The notes under the pieces: model-generated | What the model was told of the DNA's origin: nothing | Seen by the model: only the letters and a program-made list of their open reading frames with translations | The model's database searches: none | Part shown: positions 43,506 to 52,139 of the stretch, one piece after another | Position numbering within the stretch: position 1 is the first letter of the stretch | Layout: each line of letters starts with the position of its first letter | From: CTSOIL-112 sp049291875 | GTDB lineage: Bacteria; Pseudomonadota; Gammaproteobacteria; Burkholderiales; Burkholderiaceae | NCBI GenBank assembly: GCA_049291875.1 | Contig: JBATQE010000064.1 | Location: 13,301-77,300 of the forward strand | Length of the DNA stretch: 64,000 nucleotides | Direction: 5' to 3' | Translations under genes and position numbers: made by a program

Positions 43506-44243
43506 TCAAGCGCGCAGATTTTCCCACAACCAGCGCACAATCAACTGCACAGCGAGCGCCGTCACCGTCCATTTGAGCAACCACACGCCGCGTGCCTCAT
43601 TCACGCGTCCGCGCAAATGTTTGCCCAAAAACGAACCGAGCACCGAACCGCTGAGCATCATCGCCATCATCCCGCCATAACGCCAAAAAGCAAAGCCCGC
43701 CGCAATATAAGTGAGCACCTTAAACGCGTGCATCACCGACATCATCGCCGACTGCGTGAGAATCACCTCATCCTTTTTCAGCCCTTGATGCAGCAACACC
43801 GACGGCAAAATCAGCCCCATCGAGCCGATGAACAGCGAAGTACTGGTCAGAAAAACGCCGAGCACCGTCATATTATTAAACAATACGCCCGAGCGCTGCA
43901 CCAACCGCGTCCACGTCACCAACAATATAAATACGCCCAGCAGCAAGGGCAAATAAGCAAACGAAAAACTGCCCAACAAGAAATAGCCCAAACCCGCGCC
44001 GATCAAAGCACCGGGCAAAAATGGCACAATCAGCCGCCACGCCACCAAGCGCCAGTCCAGCGCCAAGCGCGACAAATTACTGATCAACTGCGTCGCACCG
44101 TGAATCGGAATCACCAGATTCGGCGCCAACACATTGGGCAAGGTCGCAAGCAAAGTCATACCGCCGCCCACGCCGATCACCGACGTCAACGCCGAGGTCA
44201 ATGCGCACAGCACAAACAAGCCCGCGTCGTTCATCGTCAGCAT
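43506..44243 (-). CDS. TSUP (TauE/SafE) family permease
   Basis: 245 aa with about seven hydrophobic helices and the family glycine-rich TSVIGVGGGMTLLATLP near the N-terminus. TauE/SafE proteins export or take up sulfonates, sulfite or other organic anions across the inner membrane; the substrate here is unknown. Start ATG 44243 (or 44234) avoids overlap with the divergent mnmE start. Upstream extension to 44348 is not supported. Confidence 0.85.
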   Translation of the reverse strand: MLTMNDAGLFVLCALTSALTSVIGVGGGMTLLATLPNVLAPNLVIPIHGATQLISNLSRLALDWRLVAWRLIVPFLPGALIGAGLGYFLLGSFSFAYLPLLLGVFILLVTWTRLVQRSGVLFNNMTVLGVFLTSTSLFIGSMGLILPSVLLHQGLKKDEVILTQSAMMSVMHAFKVLTYIAAGFAFWRYGGMMAMMLSGSVLGSFLGKHLRGRVNEARGVWLLKWTVTALAVQLIVRWLWENLRA

Positions 44244-44334
44244 GATAAAATGTCCAAAAATAGGGCATTGTAGCCGCCCGCTCGGGCGTAGACAAGCAAT
44301 ACCAACCCGCCAAACACCACCAACGCAATTACCC

Positions 44335-45795
44335 ATGACAAACACCACGCACGCCGCCCAGTACGCTCAATCCGCACCATCTACCGCGTCCACAGAGCAT
44401 ACCGAAACCATCGTCGCCATCGCCACCGCAGCCGGTCGTGGTGGCGTCGGCGTGATTCGCGCCTCCGGTTCACAGGCGACGATTCAGACGCTGATCGAAC
44501 AAATATGTAAGCGCACACTCTCGCCGCGTCACGCGCATTACGGCGCATTTATTGACACAGATGGACAAACCATCGATCACGGCATTGCGCTGTATTTCCC
44601 CGCGCCGCACTCCTACACCGGTGAGCATGTACTCGAATTACAAGGACACGGCGGCCCCGTGGTGATGCAATTGCTACTGCGCCGCTGTCTGAATGCCGCG
44701 CCCAATATCCGCCTCGCGCACGCGGGCGAATTCACCCAGCGCGCCTTTCTCAATGACAAAATGGATTTGGCGCAGGCCGAAGGCGTCGCCGATTTGATCG
44801 AGGCCGCCACCGAATCCGCCGCCAAAAGTGCGGTGCGTTCACTCTCCGGCGTGTTCTCCAATCGCATTCACGAACTGGTGCAGCAGGTCATTCACCTGCG
44901 CATGTTGGTCGAAGCGACGCTCGATTTCCCCGAAGAGGAAATCGATTTTCTGCAAAAAGCCGACGCATTCGGCCAACTCGATCGCATTCAAACCCAACTC
45001 GGCGCCGTGCTGCGCTCGGCCAAGCAAGGTGCGCTGCTGCGCAACGGTGTGAACGTCGTTTTGGTCGGCCAACCCAATGTCGGCAAATCATCGCTGCTCA
45101 ATGCACTCGCGGGACAAGACGTCGCCATCGTCACCGACATCGCGGGCACGACGCGCGATACCGTCAGCCAAGCGATCCAGATTGACGGCGTGCCGCTGAA
45201 CATCATCGATACCGCCGGACTGCGCGAGACCGACGATGTCGTCGAAAAAATCGGTATTGAGCGCACTTGGGCGGCGGTGGCGCGCGCCGACGTGGTGTTG
45301 CATTTGATCGATGCGCGGGTTGATGCGGATCATGCCGACCATAGCGACCATAGCGACCATGATGACCATTTGGATGATGAATTATTGAGCCAACTGCGCG
45401 CGCGCGTGGGCGCACACGTGCCGTTTCTCACCCTGCACAACAAAATGGATTTGACGAACAGCGCGCCTGCGGTTTTGGATGACAACAGCCTCGCCATCAG
45501 CGCGAAGACCGGCGCCGGCTTGGACGCCTTGCGCGCTCGTCTGCTGGAAATCGTCGGTTTTGAAACCACCACCGACGACAGCTTCATCGCCCGCGAACGC
45601 CACCTCACCGCCCTGCGTGCAGCAGACGAACACCTGCAAATGGCCTACGCCCATGCGCTCACGCAAGATCAAAAACTCGACCTGTTCGCCGAAGAGTTGC
45701 GTCTGGCGCAGGAGCAGCTCAACGCCATCACCGGCGAATTCACCGCAGACGACCTGCTGGGCGTGATTTTCTCCAGTTTTTGTATTGGTAAATAA
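44335..45795 (+). CDS. mnmE: tRNA modification GTPase MnmE
   Basis: 486 aa. N-terminal THF-binding domain (ATAAGRGGVGVIRASG), helical domain, G domain with G1 GQPNVGKSS, IAGTTRDT, DTAG, NKMD, and the C-terminal zinc-tolerant CIGK. It works with MnmG in modifying U34 of tRNAs. Residues 330-349 form an unusual His/Asp-rich run with DHSDH-like repeats inside the G domain. ATG 44335 is the first Met of the conserved protein. Confidence 0.95.
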   Translation: MTNTTHAAQYAQSAPSTASTEHTETIVAIATAAGRGGVGVIRASGSQATIQTLIEQICKRTLSPRHAHYGAFIDTDGQTIDHGIALYFPAPHSYTGEHVLELQGHGGPVVMQLLLRRCLNAAPNIRLAHAGEFTQRAFLNDKMDLAQAEGVADLIEAATESAAKSAVRSLSGVFSNRIHELVQQVIHLRMLVEATLDFPEEEIDFLQKADAFGQLDRIQTQLGAVLRSAKQGALLRNGVNVVLVGQPNVGKSSLLNALAGQDVAIVTDIAGTTRDTVSQAIQIDGVPLNIIDTAGLRETDDVVEKIGIERTWAAVARADVVLHLIDARVDADHADHSDHSDHDDHLDDELLSQLRARVGAHVPFLTLHNKMDLTNSAPAVLDDNSLAISAKTGAGLDALRARLLEIVGFETTTDDSFIARERHLTALRAADEHLQMAYAHALTQDQKLDLFAEELRLAQEQLNAITGEFTADDLLGVIFSSFCIGK

Positions 45796-45833
45796 ATCGA
45801 CTTATCGGTTCATCAGCCCGTTTTTCACCGTAT

Positions 45834-46511
45834 TCAATCAAACAACTCGTCCAGACGAAAGCGCGCCACGTTTTGCCCCGCGTGTTGATCTGAGTTTGCC
45901 CCCTGCTTCGGCAGTGACTGGCTGATGCGAATCATCTTCGCCGCCACCTCCTCTCCGCGTATCGGGCGAAAGCGGCGCAAACCGGGGAGCTGGCAAATCA
46001 GCGGCAACAGCCACGCGCCCAACTGCTCACCCACGCGCCGCTCGGTGCGCTCACCCAACAATAACGACGGCTGGACAATGCTGATGCGCGCGAATGGCAA
46101 GGCGCTCACTTTCTGCTCCAACTCGCCCTTCATCTGCAAATACGCATTGCGACTGCTCGCATCCGCACCGCTGGAAGAGACGAGGACATAATGCCGCACC
46201 CCTTGCTGCGCGGCCAATTGCGCGGCGGCGAATTGATAATCCACATCCACCAGGCGTTGCGCGGCGATGGAGCCGGCTTGCTGGCGCGTCGTTCCGAGGC
46301 AGGAAAACAACACATCACCTCGAAATAGCTCGGCATGGCGTGCCAACTGTGCAAAATCCAGCACATGATTCTCCACCTTGGGACTGTGATATTCAACCGC
46401 CCGCCGCGTGAGCGTGACGATGCGCTCCACCCCGTCGTTTTGCGCCAATTGTGCCACCAACGCACGCCCCACCAAACCCGTCGCGCCGATGACGATGGCC
46501 GTTTGTTTCAT
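45834..46511 (-). CDS. NAD(P)H-binding oxidoreductase, HTATIP2-like
   Basis: 225 aa atypical short-chain reductase. The dinucleotide-binding motif IVIGATGLVGRALVAQL is at residues 6-22; LFSCLGTTRQQAGS and YVLVSSSGAD follow, with IVQPSLLLGER near the end, as in HTATIP2/Fmp52-like proteins. Catalytic activity is undefined for most relatives; they may bind quinones or regulate stress. It is convergent with mnmE. Confidence 0.82.
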   Translation of the reverse strand: MKQTAIVIGATGLVGRALVAQLAQNDGVERIVTLTRRAVEYHSPKVENHVLDFAQLARHAELFRGDVLFSCLGTTRQQAGSIAAQRLVDVDYQFAAAQLAAQQGVRHYVLVSSSGADASSRNAYLQMKGELEQKVSALPFARISIVQPSLLLGERTERRVGEQLGAWLLPLICQLPGLRRFRPIRGEEVAAKMIRISQSLPKQGANSDQHAGQNVARFRLDELFD

Positions 46512-46663
46512 GGTTTCCTCCTATCTTAAAGCCCGTTGTATTTCAATCAGTTTACTACACCTGCGCCAACCTGACTGCGGGCTGGATATGGACTGTGTAT
46601 CAATAAAAACCTGCGACATCCGACTCACTTCACATCCGGCACACACAGCCGCAGTATGATGTC

Positions 46664-46691
46664 GGTAGGGGTTATTCCGCACTTCCTTAAA
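46664..46691 (+). repeat. 28-bp repeat upstream of creB
   Basis: GGTAGGGGTTATTCCG, one base, ACTTCCTTAAA. It is matched 27 of 28 by 63829-63856 on the other strand, there upstream of the metallo-hydrolase gene in the same orientation relative to the gene. It overlaps the probable creB promoter: TATACA at about 46695 can be a -10. Confidence 0.6.
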
Positions 46692-46740
46692 TGGTATACA
46701 CTGCTACCCACCGATTATGATTCATCCTATCTTTATCGCC

Positions 46741-47463
46741 ATGCCAACCGACACCACCATCTGGCTCATCGAGGACGAAGCCGCCATCGCAGACACCTTG
46801 ACCTACGCCCTACAAACCGAAGGCTACGCCGTGCGCTGGTTTGAGCGCGGGCAGCTCATGCTGGATGCGTTGGCGCACACGCAACCGGCTTTGCTCATTC
46901 TCGATATTGGCCTTCCGGACATCAACGGTTTTGAGGTCTGTCGGCAGGTGTTGGCGCGTTATGATCTGCCGCTGTTGTTTTTAACCGCGCGCACCGAGGA
47001 GGTGGACCGCATCGTCGGTCTGGAAATGGGTGCGGACGACTACATCGCCAAGCCGTTTTCACCGCGCGAAGTCTGCGCCCGCGTGCGCACGGTTTTGCGC
47101 CGTTATCAAAAGACGCAAGCGCCATCGGATGCGTCCTCGCTCGCTGTCGAGTCGGCCAAACCTTTATTCGAGGTGCGTGAACAGCACGGGCTGATTATCT
47201 TTTGCGGGCAAGTCCTCAACCTCACCCGCTATGAATTTTTACTGCTCAAAACCCTGCTCGCCGAACCCTTACGTATTTTCCCGCGTCAACTGCTGATGGA
47301 TTTGGTCTGGCACGATGCGCTGGACACGGTGGATCGCACGGTGGACACGCACATCAAAACCCTGCGTCAAAAACTGCGTGCGGTGAATGAAACACTCAAC
47401 CCCATCCACACCCACCGCGGATTGGGCTACAGCATCAGTGTTCATGCCGAGGAGGCACCATGA
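46741..47463 (+). CDS. creB: Response regulator CreB
   Basis: About 240 aa OmpR-type regulator. Receiver: IWLIEDEAAIADTLTYALQTEG, phosphoacceptor Asp in LILDIGLPDINGFEVCRQ and Lys in DDYIAKPFSPREVCARVRT. Winged-helix C-terminus: NLTRYEFLLLKTLL and RTVDTHIKTLRQKLRAVN. Closely follows E. coli CreB along its length. ATG 46717 is an alternative start 24 bases upstream. Stop overlaps the creC start as ATGA. CreBC responds to carbon-source and envelope signals. Confidence 0.92.
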   Translation: MPTDTTIWLIEDEAAIADTLTYALQTEGYAVRWFERGQLMLDALAHTQPALLILDIGLPDINGFEVCRQVLARYDLPLLFLTARTEEVDRIVGLEMGADDYIAKPFSPREVCARVRTVLRRYQKTQAPSDASSLAVESAKPLFEVREQHGLIIFCGQVLNLTRYEFLLLKTLLAEPLRIFPRQLLMDLVWHDALDTVDRTVDTHIKTLRQKLRAVNETLNPIHTHRGLGYSISVHAEEAP

Positions 47464-48902
47464 GAATCAGCCTGCATATTTTGCTCGGCTATTTTTTACT
47501 CGTGGCCATTGCCGCGTGGTTCGTATTGAATATCTTCGTTGAAGAAATTAAACCCGGTGTGCGCCAAACCACGGAGGATGCGTTGGTAGACACCGCGCAT
47601 GTTTTGGCACAAATCGCCGAAAAAGACCTGCGCGCGGGTTCGTTGCAAAACGGCGCATTGGCGCAAGCCTTCCGGCAGATGCAAACCGACGAGGTCCAAG
47701 CCAATATTTCGGGCATCCAAAAATCCAGCGTCGCCCTGCGCGTATACGCCACCGACGCGCAAGGCATCGTGCTGTACGACTCCAGCGGTGTGGATGTCGG
47801 TGCGGATTATTCGCGCTGGAATGATGTGTATCTGACACTGCGCGGGCAATACGGCGCGCGCTCAACCCGCAGCGACCCGAACGACGGGGCCACCAGCGTC
47901 ATGCACGTCGCCGCGCCGATCATGCGCGATGGCCGTATCATCGGCTCATTGACGGTGGCCAAGCCCAACAGTACCCTGCTGCCCATCATCGCCCGTTCCG
48001 AGCAACGCATCCTATGGGCAGGCGGTCTATTGCTCGGTATCGCGCTGTTCATCGGCGCACTGATGACGTGGTGGGTGAACCGTTCGATCAAGCGTTTGCA
48101 AAACTACGCCGAGCAAGTCGCTCAGGGGAACAACGTCGCTGTGCCGCGTTTTCGCAGCACCGAGCTGGATCAATTGGCCGCCTCGGTCGAGCAAATGCGC
48201 CAACAGTTGGAAGGCAAAACCTATGTGGAACACTATGTACACAGCCTCACGCATGAGCTCAAAAGCCCGCTGACCGCGATTAAAAGCGCCACCGAATTGT
48301 TGCAGGAGCATCCGCCGGAGGACGTACGTGAACGCTTCACCGCCACCATTGAGCAACAAACCACCCGCCTGCAACTGCTGGTGGATCGGCTATTGCAACT
48401 GGCGAGCATTGAGCGCGCGCCGACCTTGGAGACCGAAAGCATCGCACTGGACGAAGTGATTCACAGCGCAGCGCAAGGTGTGCAGGTCAAACTGGCCCAA
48501 CGCGGCATTCAACTGAAGATACAGCTGAACCATCACCCGCAGATCCAAGCGGACAAACTGCTCCTCACCCAAGCCCTCGTCAATGTGTTGGACAACGCGA
48601 TTGATTTTTCCGCCGATGGCGGGCAAATTGAGCTGTACGATGAAGCCAGCCTGCGCAGCCATCAATTGCTCATTCGTGATCACGGCGTTGGCATTCCCGA
48701 ATACGCATTGGCGCAGGTATTCGACCGTTTTTACTCGCTCGCGCGCCCACACACACACGCGAACGCGCACAAAAGCACGGGTTTGGGGCTGAGCTTTGTG
48801 CGCGAAGTCATGCGCAAACACGGCGGCGAAATCGACATCGCCAACCACCCGCAAGACGGCGTGATCGTGCGTTTGACTTTACCCAAGTCCATACCCAAAT
48901 AA
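47460..48902 (+). CDS. creC: Sensor histidine kinase CreC
   Basis: 480 aa. N-terminal membrane helix (ILLGYFLLVAIAAWFVLNIF), periplasmic sensor, second membrane helix (ILWAGGLLLGIALFIGALMTWW), HAMP linker, phosphoacceptor His in SLTHELKSPLTAIKSA, and ATPase N/G boxes (NVLDNAIDFS, DHGVGIPE, STGLGLSFV). It phosphorylates CreB. Overlaps creB start-to-stop and is followed by creD after about 100 bases. Confidence 0.93.
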   Translation: MRISLHILLGYFLLVAIAAWFVLNIFVEEIKPGVRQTTEDALVDTAHVLAQIAEKDLRAGSLQNGALAQAFRQMQTDEVQANISGIQKSSVALRVYATDAQGIVLYDSSGVDVGADYSRWNDVYLTLRGQYGARSTRSDPNDGATSVMHVAAPIMRDGRIIGSLTVAKPNSTLLPIIARSEQRILWAGGLLLGIALFIGALMTWWVNRSIKRLQNYAEQVAQGNNVAVPRFRSTELDQLAASVEQMRQQLEGKTYVEHYVHSLTHELKSPLTAIKSATELLQEHPPEDVRERFTATIEQQTTRLQLLVDRLLQLASIERAPTLETESIALDEVIHSAAQGVQVKLAQRGIQLKIQLNHHPQIQADKLLLTQALVNVLDNAIDFSADGGQIELYDEASLRSHQLLIRDHGVGIPEYALAQVFDRFYSLARPHTHANAHKSTGLGLSFVREVMRKHGGEIDIANHPQDGVIVRLTLPKSIPK

Positions 48903-48916
48903 AACTTTTCGCCACT

Positions 48917-48932
48917 TCACTTTCGCTTCATT
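48917..48932 (+). promoter_or_regulatory. Candidate CreB box upstream of creD
   Basis: TTCAC, six bases (TTTCGC), TTCAT matches 9 of 10 positions of the cre tag TTCAC-N6-TTCAC known in E. coli. It is 69 bases before the creD start, as expected for a CreB-controlled promoter. Confidence 0.55.
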
Positions 48933-49001
48933 GCCCGCTCACACACCCTGACTAAACTGAACGCATCACCGACATGGTGTCGGTTTTTTCAGGAGTATGT
49001 C

Positions 49002-50327
49002 ATGCGTCGTTTCAACCCCTTAATCATCAAAATCATGAGTTTGCTGTTTTTGGTGCTGTGTTTTATGATCCCCGTGGACATGGTGCGCGATTTAATTCGC
49101 GATCGACAGTTTTATCAATCACAGGTTGAACAGGAGCTGACCCAAAGTACCTCGGGCGAACAAACCATCGCCGCCCCGATTTTGGTTGTGCCCTATCAAT
49201 TGGTGGAAGGCAAAACCCGCACGGAGCAGCGCTTGATCGTATTGCCCGAGCAGTTAAATATTGACGGGCAGGTGCAGGTATCTCCGCTCAAGCGCGCGAT
49301 CTATACCTTCCAAACGTTTCAAAGCACCACCGCGCTGACGGGGCATTTCTCGCGCGCGCCGCTGCAAGCCCTGCGCGCCAAAAAAGGTGTGACCCTGGGT
49401 ACGCCGTTTCTCGCCGTCGGTGTGAGCGATGCGCGCGGTTTGGGTAAAAGCGAGCCGTTCACTTGGGCGGGCAAACGCTACACCTTTAGCGCCGGTACAC
49501 AGCTGCACGCCCTGCCCAACGGAATGCACGCCGCTTTGCCACTGTCCGATTGGGACATCGCCGGTTCGGCGCCGCTGAATTTTTCCATCCAATTGAATGT
49601 GAACGGCAGCTCACGCATCAGCTATGTGCCTTTGGGCGAAAACACACAGGTGACGCTCGCGGGCAATTGGCCACACCCGAAATTCGCGGGCAGCACAGTC
49701 ACGCAAACGCGCAATGTCATGCCGCAAGGATTTAACGCAAGCTGGCAAAGCAATTGGTTTGCCAATAATCTGAACACCACACTGCCCTCGATTGAAAACA
49801 GCACCGCCAATGGCGGCAATGGCAGCATTGAGCAGTTGTACCGCATCGACACCGATTTGATCCAAACGGTTGACCATTACCAATTGAACGAACGCATGGC
49901 GAAATACTCCATGCTGTTCATCGGCTTGACTTTCTTGGCCTTTTTTATGTTTGAAGTGCTGCGCCATTTGCGCGTACATCCGCTGCAATACGCCTTGGTC
50001 GGTGTCGCCTTGACCGTATTTTTCGTGTTGCTGTTGTCGCTCTCCGAGCATATGGGTTTTAATAAAGCCTACGCCTTGGCTGCGACCGCGTGTGTGGGAC
50101 AAATCGGCTTTTATGTCAGCCATATTTTACACAGTGTCAAACGCGGTATCGGCTTTTCTCTCGCCTTGGCAACACTGTATGCAGCGCTGTTTGGCCTGCT
50201 GCAATCCGAAGATATTTCATTGCTGCTCGGTAGCATCGGCTTGTTTGCCGTGGTCTCCGTGGTGATGTTCGCCACGCGCCGATTGAATTGGTACGCCTTG
50301 GCCGATCATGCGCCTGCTGAGCGTTAA
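49002..50327 (+). CDS. creD: Inner membrane protein CreD
   Basis: 441 aa. N-terminal helix followed by a large periplasmic part (QVEQELTQSTSGEQTIAAPILVVPY), DIAGSAPLNFSIQLNVNGSS and a cluster of C-terminal helices (MLFIGLTFLAFFMFEVLRHLRVHPLQY split over two helices) as in CreD. In other bacteria creD is the most strongly CreB-induced gene and affects beta-lactam and envelope stress responses. An SD (AGGAGTATGTC) precedes the ATG. Confidence 0.92.
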   Translation: MRRFNPLIIKIMSLLFLVLCFMIPVDMVRDLIRDRQFYQSQVEQELTQSTSGEQTIAAPILVVPYQLVEGKTRTEQRLIVLPEQLNIDGQVQVSPLKRAIYTFQTFQSTTALTGHFSRAPLQALRAKKGVTLGTPFLAVGVSDARGLGKSEPFTWAGKRYTFSAGTQLHALPNGMHAALPLSDWDIAGSAPLNFSIQLNVNGSSRISYVPLGENTQVTLAGNWPHPKFAGSTVTQTRNVMPQGFNASWQSNWFANNLNTTLPSIENSTANGGNGSIEQLYRIDTDLIQTVDHYQLNERMAKYSMLFIGLTFLAFFMFEVLRHLRVHPLQYALVGVALTVFFVLLLSLSEHMGFNKAYALAATACVGQIGFYVSHILHSVKRGIGFSLALATLYAALFGLLQSEDISLLLGSIGLFAVVSVVMFATRRLNWYALADHAPAER

Positions 50328-50401
50328 ACATCCATCCATTCAACGCGGCTCATGGCATTTTTGCTATGATGCGACGATCTAAACCGCATCCGAGTTGTAC
50401 C

Positions 50402-51100
50402 ATGAGCCGCTCCGAACGTTTACTCACCTTACTGCAGTTGCTGCGTCGCCATCAGTTTGCCGTCTCGGCGACGCAGTTAGCTCAGACGCTGGACATCAGT
50501 GTGCGCACGGTGTATCGCGACATCGACGCGCTGCGTGCGCAAGGGGCGCGCATCGAGGGCGAAAGTGGCGTGGGATATTTATTGCGGCAGGATTTTTTAT
50601 TGCCGCCGCTGACTTTGTCCGCCGAGGAAACCGAGGCTTTGTTGCTCGGTGTGCGCTGGGTGGCGAAACACGGTGATGCACAACTGGTGCTCGCTGCCCA
50701 ACAAGCCTTTGCCAAAATTGAGCGCGTTTTGCCCGCTGAACTGCGCGCAAGCATCAATCAATCGCCGCTGTTGGTTGGTTCGCGCCGCGAATACGACGCG
50801 CACGAGCAGGAAACCTTGGCGCAGATTCGCCACGCGATTCGCCTCGGGCGCAAAGTCGACATCCGCTATTTTGACGCGCAGGATGCGCACAGCGACCACA
50901 CGATTTGGCCGTTTGCGGTCGGTTATTTTGACCAGACGCGCGTGGTCGCCGCTTGGTGCGAAATGCGCCGTGATTTTCGCCATTTCCGCACCGATCGCAT
51001 TGCCGAACTCATCATTAGCGATGAATGCACACCCGAATCCAGCGCCGATCTGTTGGCACGCTGGCACGCACAAACCGGTATTCCGACGCAAAACCTGTAG
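50402..51100 (+). CDS. WYL-domain HTH transcriptional regulator (YafY-like)
   Basis: 232 aa. DeoR-type winged helix at the N-terminus (RLLTLLQLLRRHQFAVSATQLAQTLDISVRTVYRDI) and a C-terminal WYL domain (VGYFDQTRVVAAWCEMRRDFRHFRTDRI) for an effector. Start ATG 50402 begins the conserved MSRSERL. It sits 85 bases upstream of a GST gene with a perfect palindrome between, a known pairing. Probable regulator of that GST. Confidence 0.9.
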   Translation: MSRSERLLTLLQLLRRHQFAVSATQLAQTLDISVRTVYRDIDALRAQGARIEGESGVGYLLRQDFLLPPLTLSAEETEALLLGVRWVAKHGDAQLVLAAQQAFAKIERVLPAELRASINQSPLLVGSRREYDAHEQETLAQIRHAIRLGRKVDIRYFDAQDAHSDHTIWPFAVGYFDQTRVVAAWCEMRRDFRHFRTDRIAELIISDECTPESSADLLARWHAQTGIPTQNL

Positions 51101-51116
51101 TCGTCTATCTGACTAC

Positions 51117-51131
51117 TGACAGAATCTGTCA
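51117..51131 (+). promoter_or_regulatory. Perfect palindrome before GST gene
   Basis: TGACAGA, one base, TCTGTCA, in the region between the WYL regulator and the GST gene. A likely -10 TATACT lies at 51143-51148, so the palindrome overlaps the GST promoter and is a candidate operator for the WYL protein. Confidence 0.5.
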
Positions 51132-51185
51132 TAGCGTGTGTTTATACTGCGGCTACCTGATCAACCATTCATTAAGGAGTACGCC

Positions 51186-51794
51186 ATGAAATCACTCACG
51201 TTTTACACCCATCCGCAATCGCGTGGCAATACGGTGCGCTGGATGCTGGAGGAGTGCGGCGCGTCGTTCGACACCGTCCTCATGGATTTCGATGGCAGTC
51301 TGCAATCACCCGAATACCTCGCGATCAATCCGATGGGGAAAATTCCGACCTTGCGCTACGGCGACACGGTGATCACCGAAACCGCTGCCATCATTCTGTT
51401 TTTGGCGGATTTATTTCCCGAAAAGCAGCTCGCGCCCGCAGTCGGCAGCGCCGAACGTGGCGAATACTACCGCTGGTTTTGCTTTATGGCTGGTCCGATG
51501 GAGGCGGCGGTCATGGAAAAGGTGTGGAAACTCACGCCGCCGCCCGAAGCAAGCAAATCTTTGGGTTACGGTGATTTTGAGCGTGTGGTGCGTACCGTGG
51601 AGCAGGCTTTGAGCGGTAAAAATTATTTGGTTGGCAAGCACTTTACCGCTGCGGATTTGTATATGGCCGCATTTTTGAGCTTTTGTTACCGTATGCAAGT
51701 CTGGCCTGAAAACACCGTGTGCCACGATTATGTCAAGCGCATCCAGCAACGCGAGGCCTATGTACGTGCGATGCGCAGCATGGAAACAGCGTGA
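51186..51794 (+). CDS. Glutathione S-transferase family protein
   Basis: 202 aa. N-terminal thioredoxin-like domain (MKSLTFYTHPQSRGNTVRWMLEE; INPMGKIPTL; ITETAAI) and a helical C-terminal domain (FTAADLYMAAFLSF). Conjugates glutathione to electrophiles or has another glutathione-dependent role. ATG 51186 follows AAGGAGTACGCC; the frame extends to 51138 without support. Pairing with the WYL regulator suggests stress-induced expression. Confidence 0.9.
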   Translation: MKSLTFYTHPQSRGNTVRWMLEECGASFDTVLMDFDGSLQSPEYLAINPMGKIPTLRYGDTVITETAAIILFLADLFPEKQLAPAVGSAERGEYYRWFCFMAGPMEAAVMEKVWKLTPPPEASKSLGYGDFERVVRTVEQALSGKNYLVGKHFTAADLYMAAFLSFCYRMQVWPENTVCHDYVKRIQQREAYVRAMRSMETA

Positions 51795-51891
51795 AGATAG
51801 CGCAATAGAAAAGTCGCATGGATATTGATCCAGCACAAGTTGCTGACAATCTATTTGAAATTGAAATTCAGCACAAAGCTTAAGAAGAACA

Positions 51892-52044
51892 CCGTCATAC
51901 CCGCGCAAGCGGGTATCCAGAGATTTCAATAAAACAGCCGTTTAGATTGACAAACTGGATTCCCGCTAAAACCATGCGGGAAAACAAGCGTAGCGAAGTT
52001 TCGATAAAGCAAGCGTAGCGAAGTTTCGCGGAACGCAATGACGG
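51892..52044. repeat. MITE-like repetitive element
   Basis: Terminal CCGTCAT (51892) and ATGACGG (52038) are inverted. Inside are hairpins CCCGC/GCGGG twice and a direct repeat CAAGCGTAGCGAAGTTTCG at 51985-52003 and 52010-52028. The CCCGC..GCGGG motif next to TATCCAG and GGATTC is typical of mobile palindromic elements in proteobacteria. No coding potential. Confidence 0.7.
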
Positions 52045-52139
52045 CGTTTTGTTTAGGTGTATCTATCACTTTATCATCAGTCTCAAATCGCTTGATACAA
52101 TCATCAAGCGACTTTTGAGGCCTTCGCTATTTCCAGCCG

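Noticed and set aside
43500..44273. 257-aa His/Gln-rich plus-strand ORF opposite the TSUP gene
   Set aside because: It is the complement of hydrophobic codons of the permease; no domain or SD.
51985..52028. Two 19-bp direct repeats considered as a CRISPR fragment
   Set aside because: Only two units with a 6-base spacer, inside a palindromic mobile element.
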